Of a DNA stretch of 64,000 nt, positions 44,348 to 54,138 are shown piece after piece (within the stretch, counting starts at the first letter, position 1; each line of letters begins with the position of its first letter). The notes under the pieces are model-generated. The model was not told where the DNA came from and did no database searches. It was given only the letters and a program-made list of their open reading frames with translations. The DNA is from Thermoplasmata archaeon (lineage in GTDB: Archaea > Thermoplasmatota > DTKX01 > VGTL01), in contig JAWCLH010000002.1 of NCBI GenBank assembly GCA_038851035.1, positions 97,626-161,625 of the forward strand, written 5' to 3'. Made by a program: the position numbers and the translations under genes.

Positions 44348-45481
44348 CTATCGTTTCTCCTCCCGCTCAATGGCTTCCTCAACGAACTGGGCGAGAGTCA
44401 CGGGCTGGACGCGGCTCTTCTTTTTCTTCGCCACGACGCCCATTGTGTGGGCGCAGGCGGGGCATGTGGTGACCATGACCTCCGCTGCCATCCCGGCTTC
44501 CTCGAGGCGTCTGGCCGCAATTCCATCAGCCTCACCGCTGAAGGCGATTCTCACCCCTCCACCGGTCCCGCAGCAGAGCGCCTGCTCCTTCGTGCTGCGC
44601 ATCTCCTTGATGTCAGCGAACCTCGAGAGCACCTTTCTCGGGAGGTCGTACATCTTCATGTGCCTTCCGAGGTCGCAAGAGTCGTGGTAGGTCACGGTCT
44701 GCCGGCTCTTCGGGGAGGGGAGTCTGTCGAGGTTTTCAGCAAGAAGCTCGGCGATATGCCTCACCTTTATATCGCTCTTCCTCACTTTTGGATATGCCTC
44801 CTTGAACATCCTGTAGCAGCCGTCGCAGCTCAAAACAACCTCCTTGACACCGAGCCCCTCGAGCCTACTGAGGTTCTCTCTGGCAACCCTGCTGAAGTCC
44901 GCTCCTAGTAAGTACTGGGGGTAGCCACAACACATCTCGTTAATCATCGTATAGTCCACGCCGAGCCTCTTCAGGAGCTTTCTCGTGTTGAGCGCGGGCT
45001 TCCTGTTCGCATATGTGCTGACACAGCCCGCGAAAAAGGCCACCGGCGCCGGATGCTCTCTCTCGTCGTGCATCTCCGTTGAAGGAGTCCTGTCGGCGTA
45101 GATGTTGCCGCCCTCATCTATATTCCTCAGCACAGCCTTGTGGGGAGGGAGATGCATGCCGCTGCGCGCTATGTCCCTCCTCACTGCCTCGAATATTTCC
45201 AGAATCTTCAGTCTCGAAGAGCAAGCCACCTCACACCTCCGGCAGAGAGTGCATTTGAAGAGGTTCTCGATAGTTTTCTCATCAGGCGGAATCATTTTGT
45301 GCAGGAGGGCATAGGAGAGCAGGATCCTCCCCCTCGAGGTGTTGCTGTCCCATCCTATCACATTGAAGAACGGGCACGATTCTTTGCAGTACCCGCACAT
45401 AGTGCAGGTCAGAATCATGTCCTCCGCCGACTTAAGGCCATCCATGACCGGAAGGGCAACGGGCGCCGCCATCTCAATCAT
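44348..45481 (-). CDS. Fe-S oxidoreductase with two 4Fe-4S sites and CCG domains (GlpC/HdrD-like)
   Basis: 377 residues. Two ferredoxin motifs at the start (CTMCGYCKESCP and CTLCRRCEVACS) and two CCG domains (EMCCGYPQYLLG and ALCCGTGGGVRI), each with paired upstream cysteines. This matches the electron-transfer subunits that partner GlcD-type flavoproteins and HdrD. It overlaps the flavoprotein gene by 8 bases, so the two form a 2-hydroxyacid dehydrogenase that passes electrons to the membrane or to another carrier. Confidence 0.9.
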   Translation of the reverse strand: MIEMAAPVALPVMDGLKSAEDMILTCTMCGYCKESCPFFNVIGWDSNTSRGRILLSYALLHKMIPPDEKTIENLFKCTLCRRCEVACSSRLKILEIFEAVRRDIARSGMHLPPHKAVLRNIDEGGNIYADRTPSTEMHDEREHPAPVAFFAGCVSTYANRKPALNTRKLLKRLGVDYTMINEMCCGYPQYLLGADFSRVARENLSRLEGLGVKEVVLSCDGCYRMFKEAYPKVRKSDIKVRHIAELLAENLDRLPSPKSRQTVTYHDSCDLGRHMKMYDLPRKVLSRFADIKEMRSTKEQALCCGTGGGVRIAFSGEADGIAARRLEEAGMAAEVMVTTCPACAHTMGVVAKKKKSRVQPVTLAQFVEEAIEREEKR

Positions 45482-46907
45482 CCCCCCCCATCACATACCT
45501 GTTGTACGAGTACATGTCGTCCGGCGCATCGAATATCTTCCCGGGGTTGAGGATGTTGTTTGGGTCGAGGGCTCTCTTTATTTTCCTCATTACCTCCACC
45601 GCTGGCCCCCTCTCCACTTTGAAGAGCCTCGCCCTCGTTATCCCGATTCCATGCTCCGCGCTCATCGTGCCGCCTGCCTTCAGCACGGCCTCGTATATTT
45701 CGTCGGTGGCCTTCCTCCCCGCCTCCCACTCCCTCTCCGACTTCAGGTTGAGCAGCACCTTGCCGTGGATGTTGCCCTCGCCCGCGTGGCCGTAGGCGCC
45801 TATTACAATGTTGTACTTTTTAGCTATATCCGGGAATTGCCCTATGACCTCCGCGACCCTGGATATCGGGATGCCCATGTCGTCCGCGAGCGATATCGGC
45901 CCCCTCTCGCCCGATCGCGCCATCGCCGGAAGCACCGATTTTCTGCTCTCCCATATCCTCGCGATTTTGGAGGGCTCGGTGGCGTAGTCGATGTTCTGCG
46001 CCCCCGCCGCCCTGCAGATTTCTCCGGCGGCCTTCAGGTCCTCCTCAACCACCCTCGGGTCCCCGTCCATCTCGATGATAATGATTGCTGCGGCGTCTGG
46101 CAGTGGCGTGCCGAAGGCCTTTTTGACGGCCTGAATGCAGTTCGTGTCCATGATTTCAAGAGCGGATGGCATCAGTCGGTTCTTGTAAACCTCCGATATC
46201 GCAGCTCCTGCGGCCGCGAGAGAATCGAAAGAGGCGATGAGCGACCCGGAGCTCTTGGGCTTGGGCAGGATGCGTAACCGGGCCTTCGTCACGATGCCCA
46301 GTGTCCCTTCGCTCCCCACGAAGAGCTTCTCGAGCTGATAGCCGCTGGCATTCTTGACGGTCCTGTTGCCCACCTCGATGAGCGTCCCGTCCGCCAGAAC
46401 GACCTCCAGCCCCATGACCAAATCCCTTGTTGCCCCGTACTTTATCGTCCTTATCCCGGAGGCGCTGTTGCCTATCATTCCTCCTATCGTGCAGACATCG
46501 CCACTTCCGGGGGCAGGGGGGAACCAGTAGCCATATGGAGCGAGGGCCTCATTCACCTTCGCGAAAACGACCCCCGGCTCGACCTCTATGTAAAGGTCTT
46601 CGATTCTGATGGAGAGGATGCGATTCATTCTCATCATGTCCATAACGATGCCGCCCCTCACGGGCACGGTCTGCCCCGAGAGGCCGGTGCCCGCCCCCCG
46701 GACAACGATGGGAATTCTTTCTTCATTGCAAATTCTGACGATCTCTTGAACCTGGCGCGGGTTCTCAGGCCTCACAACGATGTCCGGCATGCAGTGGTGT
46801 AATGACGCGTCCGAGCCGTAAATATACCGGGTGGCCATGTCGTCTGCGGTGTTCTCCGCCCCCACTATCTCCCGAATTCTTGCCTTGACACTCTCCGCAA
46901 GAGGCAT
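45474..46907 (-). CDS. glcD: GlcD-type FAD-linked 2-hydroxyacid (glycolate/D-lactate) dehydrogenase
   Basis: 477 residues. The FAD-binding type 4 domain has RGAGTGLSGQTVPVRGGIVMD and the PPAPGSGDVCTIGGMIGNSASG loop. The C-terminal FAD-oxidase domain contains AYGHAGEGNIHGKVL and the late SAEHGIG. Oxidises a 2-hydroxyacid such as D-lactate or glycolate; the exact substrate is not shown by the sequence. Operon with the Fe-S protein downstream. Confidence 0.92.
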   Translation of the reverse strand: MPLAESVKARIREIVGAENTADDMATRYIYGSDASLHHCMPDIVVRPENPRQVQEIVRICNEERIPIVVRGAGTGLSGQTVPVRGGIVMDMMRMNRILSIRIEDLYIEVEPGVVFAKVNEALAPYGYWFPPAPGSGDVCTIGGMIGNSASGIRTIKYGATRDLVMGLEVVLADGTLIEVGNRTVKNASGYQLEKLFVGSEGTLGIVTKARLRILPKPKSSGSLIASFDSLAAAGAAISEVYKNRLMPSALEIMDTNCIQAVKKAFGTPLPDAAAIIIIEMDGDPRVVEEDLKAAGEICRAAGAQNIDYATEPSKIARIWESRKSVLPAMARSGERGPISLADDMGIPISRVAEVIGQFPDIAKKYNIVIGAYGHAGEGNIHGKVLLNLKSEREWEAGRKATDEIYEAVLKAGGTMSAEHGIGITRARLFKVERGPAVEVMRKIKRALDPNNILNPGKIFDAPDDMYSYNRYVMGGDD

Positions 46908-47045
46908 GTCGGATTACCCCCAAGGCCGGGATTGAGCTTCTTTGATAAATAGTTATTGAAAAATCGGGGATTGAGGCGTGGAATCACCATCGCGACTCGC
47001 GCCAAGGAACAGTGGTAAGCTGAGAGGAAGCTCGATGAAATAGGC

Positions 47046-47618
47046 TCAGTCAAGGTCCTCTATACAGTTCTTGCAAAGGTGGAGGCCGTCCCTCTCCACC
47101 AGCTCGTCAGAGAAGGACTCGCAGCGCTCACACATGCCCTCCCTGACTGTTTCAGGCGGTAGCCTTTCCCCGTGCTGGTTGATAGCCCTGAGCTCTCTCG
47201 TTATCTCGATGAGCTCGGGAGAAATTCTCAGGATGTCGCTCTCTGTGAGAATTCCGACCAGCCGGCCCTTCTCGATAACGGCCAGTCTCCTGATGCGAAG
47301 GGAGGCCATCTTGCGGGCAGCGTCGACGAGATCCGTGTCGGGGCCGACGCTGACCAGGGGCGAGCTCATCACATCCTTTATCTTCAGCCGGCTTGGTTTG
47401 GTATTCGTAGCCACACACTTATCGACGAGGTCCTTCTCTGTGACAATGCCCACGGGAGATCCTCTGCTAGCGACAATAAGTGTGGAAATCGAGCGCCTGC
47501 GCATGAGCAGTGCGGCGCGGTGTAGACTCATCCCCGGGCTGACCGTGATAGGCTTCCTAGTCATCACCTCTCCGACCGCTATTCGCCCGTCCGCACCGTA
47601 CATTTTACCAAACCCCAC
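47046..47618 (-). CDS. CBS-pair protein with C-terminal zinc-finger-like motif
   Basis: 190 residues. Two CBS motifs (about 15-70 and 80-133: VGEVMTRKPITVSPGMSL and IKDVMSSPLVSVGPDTDL) form one Bateman module that would bind an adenosyl ligand. A short tail holds CERC...CKNC, a probable zinc ribbon or knuckle. No catalytic domain is present. It may regulate a partner by sensing adenylates. Not in an obvious operon. Confidence 0.85.
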   Translation of the reverse strand: MGFGKMYGADGRIAVGEVMTRKPITVSPGMSLHRAALLMRRRSISTLIVASRGSPVGIVTEKDLVDKCVATNTKPSRLKIKDVMSSPLVSVGPDTDLVDAARKMASLRIRRLAVIEKGRLVGILTESDILRISPELIEITRELRAINQHGERLPPETVREGMCERCESFSDELVERDGLHLCKNCIEDLD

Positions 47619-47761
47619 AGCCGCAACGCCGGCGGCACATGATTTGTTTTAGACTCCATCAATATTAAAGCTTTTCTCCGCGGTCCTCAGGGAGGATTTA
47701 AAGATTGCTGTGGATGTCGCCCGACACGAAGCCCCTAATGGGCATATCGGCTCGAGAAACC

Positions 47762-49231
47762 CTACTGGGTTTCGGGCCGTACAGTCCACCACTCAACGAA
47801 TTTCTTTAAAGTCTCGGTTATTCTGGCGATTACGTCGAGAGGGCCGAGGGAATACCCGAGCTCGGCGAAAGCGAGGTCTCCGGAATAGCCATTTATCAGC
47901 GCGGCAGCGCGCGCCGCGTTAAAGGGGGAGACACCCCTAGCCAGAAGAGCGCCCACGATTCCGGTGAGAACATCGCCCGTACCCCCCACCGTCATCCCAG
48001 GGTTCCCGGTCCGGTTGAGCTTGACCCGGCTTCCATCCGAGACTACATCTAGCCTCCCCTTCAGAAGAATCGTCAATCCGAACTTCTTGGCCCACGTCCT
48101 GACCGAGCTCATCCGGGATTCAATATCCTCCGGCAGTTTCTCCCCAGTTAGAATCTCGAATTCTCCAGCGTGTGGGGTGACGACGCCTCTAAGCGAAGGC
48201 AGGTGCTTACGTCTCTGGCCGAGGGCCTTTATTGCGTCTGCGTCCACCACTATAGGCTTCTCACATTTTGAAAGAATCTCCAGAACCGTGGAGAGAGTAT
48301 CCGGTGTCGCTCCCAGACCAGGTCCGATGACCATGGCGTCGCAATCGCCTAGGGCCGCGGTCACCTCTTCTATGTGCGAGGAGTTCAGATTTTGCCCGGG
48401 TAGGGAGTGAACAATGAACATCGGAGAATAGGAGGCGACCACAGCGGCAGCAGTGGAAGGTGTGAGAATTCTGACCAAGTCCACACCCATTCTGTAGGCT
48501 GCAAGGGCGGCGAACGCGGGGGCGCCGGTATAAGGTCCCCCACCGACAACCAGAAGCCTGCCGTTGTCACCCTTCCGTGATGTTGGTGACGGCTTAGGGA
48601 TATAGACGAGCTCACCCGGTCCGATATAGAGTTCAGCCTCTTTAGGAATTCCAATATCGGCCACAATAATCTTCCCGCACCTCGCGCTCTCCATACCCTC
48701 CTTCATGTCGTGGAAGGTCACCGTCATTGACGGCCGTACCATTAGCTCCGTGCCCAGTCCAGTGGGAACATCCACGGATACGATTTGCTTCTTTGATGCG
48801 TTGAGCCTCTTCACAACGCTGGCGTAGGGCTCCCTGAGCTTACCGGATATCCCTACGCCGAGCATGGCGTCAATGATTATGTCGCTTGATGAGATGATTT
48901 CCCCGATGTTTGAAGGTGATATAAGGGTCCGGACCTTGCCCCGAATTTTGGAGAAGTTGAGGCGCACTAGGTCGGAGGTGATACTCTTCTCGTCACCCAG
49001 TAGAACAACGGTGACGTCGCAGTGGACTCTGAGATATCTGGCAGCGACGAAGCCGTCCCCGCCGTTCCTGCCTGTGCCGCAGATTACAAGAACCTTTTTA
49101 TGCTTCAATTGGTATTTGTTCATCACAGCTTCCGCGACCGCTTTGCCCGCGTTCTCCATAAGCTGGGAAGTAGGTATTCCAAGATACTGGGCATTTCTAT
49201 CTAGAACGCTCACCTCCTCGAAAGGTATCAA
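47762..49231 (-). CDS. nnr: Bifunctional NAD(P)HX epimerase/dehydratase (Nnr)
   Basis: 489 residues. The N-terminal YjeF-type epimerase (about 1-210) has LMENAGKAVAEAV and CGTGRNGGDGFVAARYL. The C-terminal ADP/ATP-dependent dehydratase has GDNGRLLVVGGGPYTGAPAFAALAAYRMGVDLV and the late GNPGMTVGGTGDVLTG. Together they repair hydrated NAD(P)H. The TTG start follows GAGGAGG with good spacing. Confidence 0.94.
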   Translation of the reverse strand: MIPFEEVSVLDRNAQYLGIPTSQLMENAGKAVAEAVMNKYQLKHKKVLVICGTGRNGGDGFVAARYLRVHCDVTVVLLGDEKSITSDLVRLNFSKIRGKVRTLISPSNIGEIISSSDIIIDAMLGVGISGKLREPYASVVKRLNASKKQIVSVDVPTGLGTELMVRPSMTVTFHDMKEGMESARCGKIIVADIGIPKEAELYIGPGELVYIPKPSPTSRKGDNGRLLVVGGGPYTGAPAFAALAAYRMGVDLVRILTPSTAAAVVASYSPMFIVHSLPGQNLNSSHIEEVTAALGDCDAMVIGPGLGATPDTLSTVLEILSKCEKPIVVDADAIKALGQRRKHLPSLRGVVTPHAGEFEILTGEKLPEDIESRMSSVRTWAKKFGLTILLKGRLDVVSDGSRVKLNRTGNPGMTVGGTGDVLTGIVGALLARGVSPFNAARAAALINGYSGDLAFAELGYSLGPLDVIARITETLKKFVEWWTVRPETQ

Positions 49232-49360
49232 TGTCTTGCCTCCTCAATTTTATTATATGCTGACGATATTTATTTTTTACTATATAAATGAATTTTATAC
49301 TTAAATAAGCTTCTTTTTATTAGAAAATCCTTTATATGTCTAGTATATATATCAATCAGC

Positions 49361-50596
49361 TTGAAGAAATCAGTAGTTCTTGCGCGTGGCTATTTCCGGA
49401 CGTCCAGTGCGAAGACTGCCCATGGTCTTATTATTCATGGACGCCGATACAAGGTGATGGCGGTTGTTGATGAGACCTGCGAGGGGGAAGACGCGGGGGA
49501 ATTGATGGGAATCGGGAGGAGAGGAATACCGGTGGTGGGAAGTCTGAGTGAGGTGCCTGGAATTCCTCCTCTGCGCTCGCGTGTTGCCGGAATCTCTGAG
49601 GGGCATAAAAGGAGGGTGCGGGGGGAGCGGTGGGCATTGATTGTGGGCGTCGCTCCGACCGGAGGGCGTCTCCCTCCGGTTTGGCGAAGGGACATAAAAG
49701 AGGCCCTGCAAAGGGGTATGGACATCGTCAGTGGCCTTCACGACTTCTTGGGAGACGACGCCGAGTTCGCCAGTCTCGCGCGGAAATATGGGGTGTCAAT
49801 CTGGGATGTGAGGCGCCCTCCGGCTCTTCTTGACGTCGCTCGCGGGTACAGAGCTAATGTGCCCGTGGTTCTGGTCTGCGGAACGGATTGTGCTGTTGGA
49901 AAGAGGACCGTGACAATCGAGCTCCATCGTGGAGCTCTTTCACGCGGAATCGACGCCGCCTTTGTAGCTACAGGCCAGACCGGGGTTATGGTTGGGTGTG
50001 ACGCGGGCATGGTAATTGATCGTGTGCCTGGTGACTTTATGTCCGGGGCAGTCGAGGGGATGGTTAAAAGGATGGTGGAGAAGGGAAAAGAGCTGATATT
50101 CGTCCAGGGCCAGGCTTCCCTAACCCACCTAGCCTATGGGCCCGTCACGCTGGGAATCCTTTACGGCGCAAGACCGCACTTTATAGTGCTTGTACATGAG
50201 CCCGGTCGAAGATACAGGCCGAGCTTCCCGGACCAGAGGGTTCACGAGCCGATGGAGGAGGCGCGGCTTGTGCGTGAGTTGTCTGGCGCCGAGCCTGTGG
50301 GGCTCTCCCTGAACTGCCAGCGCCTGATGCGAGATTCTATCCACACGCGCGGGATGCAGTGCATGGCTTCTTCCATCTCAACATCCCAGCAGGAGGGCCG
50401 GCCCGGATTGTCACCTCACCAAACAATCTGCCTCCATTATGAAAGGTCTACAGGCCTCCCCACGGTGGATGTCCTGCGGGATGGTCCTGATCGAATTCTG
50501 GATGCCATTCTCCTCAGAGTTAAGGGAAGGCGAGATCTAAAGATTGGACCGGGCCTGAGAAGGGCGATTCGGAGACTCAGTGAGGGTGGAGCATGA
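49361..50596 (+). CDS. DUF1611 family protein, D-glutamate N-acetyltransferase-like (DgcN type)
   Basis: 411 residues. An N-terminal Rossmann-like domain (about 1-155) precedes a P-loop domain opening VCGTDCAVGKRTVTIELHRG and containing DFMSGAVEGMV and FVQGQASLTHLAYG, the DUF1611 pattern. Bacterial and haloarchaeal DgcN proteins of this family are reported to acetylate D-glutamate. The neighbour, an enolase-superfamily epimerase whose ATG overlaps this stop, is the expected partner. A TATA (TTTATATG, 49331-49338) is 27 bases before the TTG, so it is leaderless. Confidence 0.8.
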   Translation: MKKSVVLARGYFRTSSAKTAHGLIIHGRRYKVMAVVDETCEGEDAGELMGIGRRGIPVVGSLSEVPGIPPLRSRVAGISEGHKRRVRGERWALIVGVAPTGGRLPPVWRRDIKEALQRGMDIVSGLHDFLGDDAEFASLARKYGVSIWDVRRPPALLDVARGYRANVPVVLVCGTDCAVGKRTVTIELHRGALSRGIDAAFVATGQTGVMVGCDAGMVIDRVPGDFMSGAVEGMVKRMVEKGKELIFVQGQASLTHLAYGPVTLGILYGARPHFIVLVHEPGRRYRPSFPDQRVHEPMEEARLVRELSGAEPVGLSLNCQRLMRDSIHTRGMQCMASSISTSQQEGRPGLSPHQTICLHYERSTGLPTVDVLRDGPDRILDAILLRVKGRRDLKIGPGLRRAIRRLSEGGA

Positions 50597-51660
50597 GACT
50601 CCTCTCTCTCCGGACATATCAAGTAATCATACCTTTGGTCCGGCCCTTCGTCATCTCCACTGGAGTCCAGCGCTACTATGAAGGGGTTCTCCTGCGCCTG
50701 CGAGCCTCCGGTGGGCTCGAGGGCTGGGGGGAGGCAGTCCCGTCGAGAAGGGTCACGGGCGAGACACCCTCCGGAGTTATTGCAGAGCTCTCGCGAGCAG
50801 CTGAGAAGATACTTAGGCTCGACCCCCTTGAGACCGGTGCCTCGCTCGAGTTCGCCGCGCAATGGATAAAGGGCCCGAGCGCCCTCGCTGCGCTTGACAT
50901 CGCCCTGCACGATTTAAAGGGAAAGTACTACGGCGTGCCTGTGAGGCACCTATTCGGTGGGATGAGGAGGGGAATAGAGACCTCAGTCACGATATCCATA
51001 GGCACCGGAGAAGAAACGCTGCGTCGGGCCGAGGAGCTTATCAGGAGAGGATTCCGGATATTGAAGGTCAAACTTGGGAGGGACCCTGAGAGCGATGTCG
51101 CGAGAGTAAGGCGTCTCAGGAGCTGGCTCGGGGGCGGTGTGAGAATAAGGGTGGACGCCAATCAAGGCTACACAGCCTCCCAGGCGATCGATGTTCTGAG
51201 ACGAATTCACGGGTGCGACATCGAATTCTGCGAGCAGCCCGTGCCCGCGAACGCTCTTAGGGCACTCGCCCGGGTCAGGAAGAGCTCACCCGTCCCCATA
51301 ATGGCGGATGAGAGCGTAAGGTATCCGGCCGAGCTCCTGAGAGTAATAAAGGCGGATGCCGCAGACATGGTCAATTTGAAGCTGATGAAGTCCGGCGGCC
51401 TGCGCCGGGCCTTCCAGATGGCGCGCATCTGCGAGGCGGCGGGTATGCCATGCCAGATGGGGTGCATGATTGAGACGAAGCTGGGAATCACAGCTGCCAC
51501 TCACCTTGCCCTTGCTGATTCGAGCATCGCCTACGCCGACCTTGACGGGCATCTAGAGCTCGCATCAGACCCATGCAGGGGCGGTGTTCGCACCGCACGT
51601 GGGGAGAACAGCGTGCCCGCCCACCCGGGACTGGGGCTCGGAATCGTGGCGCCAAATTAA
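50593..51660 (+). CDS. Enolase-superfamily epimerase (dipeptide epimerase / DgcA-like)
   Basis: 355 residues. The capping domain is followed by a barrel with the muconate-lactonizing subgroup set: KxK in ILKVKLGRD, metal ligands Asp in RVDANQGY, Glu in EFCEQPV and Asp in MADES, and the opposing lysine in NLKLMKSGG. This is the L-Ala-D/L-Glu epimerase pattern. In DgcN-DgcA operons the homologue inverts N-acetyl-glutamate. Translation is coupled to the DUF1611 gene (ATGA overlap). Confidence 0.88.
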   Translation: MRLLSLRTYQVIIPLVRPFVISTGVQRYYEGVLLRLRASGGLEGWGEAVPSRRVTGETPSGVIAELSRAAEKILRLDPLETGASLEFAAQWIKGPSALAALDIALHDLKGKYYGVPVRHLFGGMRRGIETSVTISIGTGEETLRRAEELIRRGFRILKVKLGRDPESDVARVRRLRSWLGGGVRIRVDANQGYTASQAIDVLRRIHGCDIEFCEQPVPANALRALARVRKSSPVPIMADESVRYPAELLRVIKADAADMVNLKLMKSGGLRRAFQMARICEAAGMPCQMGCMIETKLGITAATHLALADSSIAYADLDGHLELASDPCRGGVRTARGENSVPAHPGLGLGIVAPN

Positions 51661-51701
51661 TTCTGAACGCGCGGGTTTAAAGAGTTGAATCGATGGGCAA
51701 G

Positions 51702-51709
51702 TTTATATT
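51702..51709 (+). promoter_or_regulatory. TATA box of the PurD-like gene
   Basis: TTTATATT is centred 27 bases before ATG 51733 and lies within the longer frame that opens at 51685, so the shorter start is preferred. Confidence 0.6.
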
Positions 51710-51732
51710 ATATTAAATCAATATACATTTTG

Positions 51733-53040
51733 ATGCATGATGGGAGCACTGAGGGAGCGAAACCTGTGAGGAAATTCCTTTTCGTCTCTTTCGAAGGGCT
51801 GATTCACGACCTGGCCTGGCAGATATCGAAGGAGGGCCATCTGGTGAAGTACTGCATTTTGGATAAAGCGGAGAAGGACATCGCTGATGGCTTCGTGGAC
51901 AAGGTCGATAACTGGGAAGAGTATGTGGACTGGGCGGATGTTGTGGTCTTCGATGACATTGGCTTTGGCGAAGTCGCGGACAAACTGCGCGCCCAGGGGA
52001 AACCTGTGATTGGAGGAACGCCCTATACCGACAGGCTCGAGGACGACCGGAACTTCGGCCAGGACGAGATGAAGGCCGCGGGCATAAGCATATTGCCACA
52101 CTGGGACTTCACCTCTTTTGACGACGCACTAAAATTCCTGAAGGAAAACCCCGGCAGGTATGTAATTAAGCCCTCCGGGAAAGCCCAGAACGAGAAGGAG
52201 CTATGCTATGTGGGTCAGGATGAGGACGGAAAGGACATCATAGAGATACTCGAGCTCTACAAGACCTCATGGGGCACCAGGATGAAGGAGTTCCAGCTTC
52301 AGAAGTTCGCTTCTGGTGTGGAGGTGGCAGTGGGGGCATTCTTTAACGGCTCGGACTTCATCTACCCGATCAACGTGAACTTCGAGCACAAGAGGATGTT
52401 TCCCGGAGACATCGGACCCAATACCGGCGAGATGGGCACCTCAATGTTCTGGACGCAGAGGAACAAAATATTCGACGAGACCCTCCTGAAAATGAAGGAA
52501 AAGCTGGCGGCGGCAAAGTACGTGGGCTATGTCGACATCAACTGTATTGCCAACGTCAGGGGAATCTACCCGCTCGAGTTCACCACCCGGTTCGGATACC
52601 CGACCATTAACATCCAGATGGAGGGCGTCCTGAGCGAGTGGGGCGAGTTTCTCTACGGTCTCGCGAGGGGAGAGAAACCGGAGCTGAAGGTCAAAAGGGG
52701 CTTTCAGGTTGGCGTCGTCGTCGCAGTTCCCCCCTTTCCCTTCACAGACCCGCAGGCGTTCAAGAAATACTCGGAGGACGCAGCGATAATCATAAAGAAG
52801 AGCACAGAGGGAATTCACATCGGCGACGTCAAGTGCGTGGACGGGAAATGGCGACTAGCCGGTCACTCGGGCTACGCCTTGATAGTCACGGGCTCGGGTA
52901 GTACGATGGCGGACGCGCGCAGGGTCGCCTACAACCGAGTCGCCAATATACACATACCAAATATGTTCTACAGAACGGACATAGGAGAGAAATGGACGGA
53001 GGACTCGGACAGGCTCCAGACCTGGGGCTATCTATACTGA
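51733..53040 (+). CDS. Phosphoribosylamine-glycine ligase-like ATP-grasp protein (PurD homologue)
   Basis: 435 residues from ATG 51733. A Rossmann-like N-domain (RKFLFVSFEGLIHDLAWQI) precedes the ATP-grasp core: YVIKPSGKAQNEKELCYVG, the metal-binding DIGPNTGEMGTSMFW, and DINCIANVRGIYPLEFTTRFGYPTI. The C-terminal part (HSGYALIVTGSGSTMADARRVAYN) fits PurD. PurD joins glycine to phosphoribosylamine. The N-domain is divergent from canonical PurD, and no other pur gene adjoins, so a related ligation is possible. Confidence 0.75.
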   Translation: MHDGSTEGAKPVRKFLFVSFEGLIHDLAWQISKEGHLVKYCILDKAEKDIADGFVDKVDNWEEYVDWADVVVFDDIGFGEVADKLRAQGKPVIGGTPYTDRLEDDRNFGQDEMKAAGISILPHWDFTSFDDALKFLKENPGRYVIKPSGKAQNEKELCYVGQDEDGKDIIEILELYKTSWGTRMKEFQLQKFASGVEVAVGAFFNGSDFIYPINVNFEHKRMFPGDIGPNTGEMGTSMFWTQRNKIFDETLLKMKEKLAAAKYVGYVDINCIANVRGIYPLEFTTRFGYPTINIQMEGVLSEWGEFLYGLARGEKPELKVKRGFQVGVVVAVPPFPFTDPQAFKKYSEDAAIIIKKSTEGIHIGDVKCVDGKWRLAGHSGYALIVTGSGSTMADARRVAYNRVANIHIPNMFYRTDIGEKWTEDSDRLQTWGYLY

Positions 53041-53199
53041 TGAGCCCTGATGAGCCGCAGAAGCACCTTTCAGGCCCCCTCTCCGGGCAAGGAGTGTCCG
53101 GGCATCCCATCGCCCCCTGGGTCCCCTGAGGCAGTCTCCCGGTTTGAATTACTCCAGCCAGACTCACTACGCCCTCTCGCATTTCCCCCGCAGCCGAAT

Positions 53200-54138
53200 T
53201 CAATCCGGGTGTCTGTGTCTTGAGCCTCCCAGCAGGATACCGCTCTTCTTGAGCCTCTCCAGCTCCTCGGGGGTGTGCTCATGAATAAGGAGATGAATGT
53301 GCCCCCCGCCCGCCTCGATGGCCCTGCTCAGCTCCTCCATGGCATGCTCCATTGAGAGAGGGAGGTTGGGGCAGTCGTACCCGAACGCCCGGAGCACTCT
53401 GAAGAGTCTTGTGACCTCCGGAATATCGAGGTTGTTTCGCTGGAGGAGGGCCTCGTCAAGGAAAATCTCGCGCAGGCTTCCCTCCCCCACAACGCGCTTG
53501 TTCAGAACATAGGCCCGGTCAGCAAGCTCTGCCACCGCTGCAACATCATGGGATGCCGTCACGATTGTGCATCCATACTTGTTTAGGCCGTTGATCAGGT
53601 CAATTAACTCCCGGCGGCTCCGCGGGTCCAGAGTGGCGGTGGGCTCGTCGAGAAGAAGGAGCTCAGGGTTCATCGCAAGAAGGCCGGCAATCGCCACTCG
53701 CTTTTTCTCCCCCAGGCTTAGCTTCTGTGGCACGCGATTCTCGTAGCCCCTCAGGCCCGTGCGCTCGATGGCGCGCTCCACTGCCCCCCTCACCTTCTCC
53801 GCGGGAAGCCCCTGGTTGAGAGGGCCGAACGCGATATCGTCCCACACTCTGGGCATTATCAGTTGGTCGTCCGGGTCCTGGAAGAGAATTCCAACCTTTC
53901 CACGCAGCGCTTCGGCCCCCCTTCTCCCAAGCTCCCTGCCGAGAACCCGGACAGTCCCAGAACCCGCGGGCCTCAGACCGGCGAGAATATGCAGCAATGT
54001 GGATTTTCCAGCGCCGTTGGGGCCGAGAATCGCCACGCGCTCACCACGCGCTATCGAGAGGTTGAGGTCCCTGAGGGCCGGTGTGCCGTCCTCGTATGTG
54101 TAAGAGACCCCAATGGCCTCGACTACAGGGTCAGCCAT
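53200..54138 (-). CDS. cbiO: Cobalt/nickel ECF transporter ATPase CbiO
   Basis: 312 residues. Walker A GPNGAGKST, the Q-loop DPDDQLIMPRVWDDIAFGPLN (the DDQ element is characteristic of ECF ATPases), signature LSLGEKKRVAIAG and Walker B LLLLDEPTATLD are intact. A C-terminal extension of about 70 residues carries several histidines (GGGHIHLLIHEHTPEE, HRHPD) that could bind metal. It is the last gene of cbiM-PDGLE-cbiQ-cbiO and overlaps cbiQ by 16 bases. Confidence 0.93.
   Translation of the reverse strand: MADPVVEAIGVSYTYEDGTPALRDLNLSIARGERVAILGPNGAGKSTLLHILAGLRPAGSGTVRVLGRELGRRGAEALRGKVGILFQDPDDQLIMPRVWDDIAFGPLNQGLPAEKVRGAVERAIERTGLRGYENRVPQKLSLGEKKRVAIAGLLAMNPELLLLDEPTATLDPRSRRELIDLINGLNKYGCTIVTASHDVAAVAELADRAYVLNKRVVGEGSLREIFLDEALLQRNNLDIPEVTRLFRVLRAFGYDCPNLPLSMEHAMEELSRAIEAGGGHIHLLIHEHTPEELERLKKSGILLGGSRHRHPD

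Noticed and set aside
45339..46277. Long plus-strand open frame opposite the GlcD and Fe-S genes
   Set aside because: It is antisense to two well-supported genes with intact catalytic motifs, and its translation shows no protein-like pattern.
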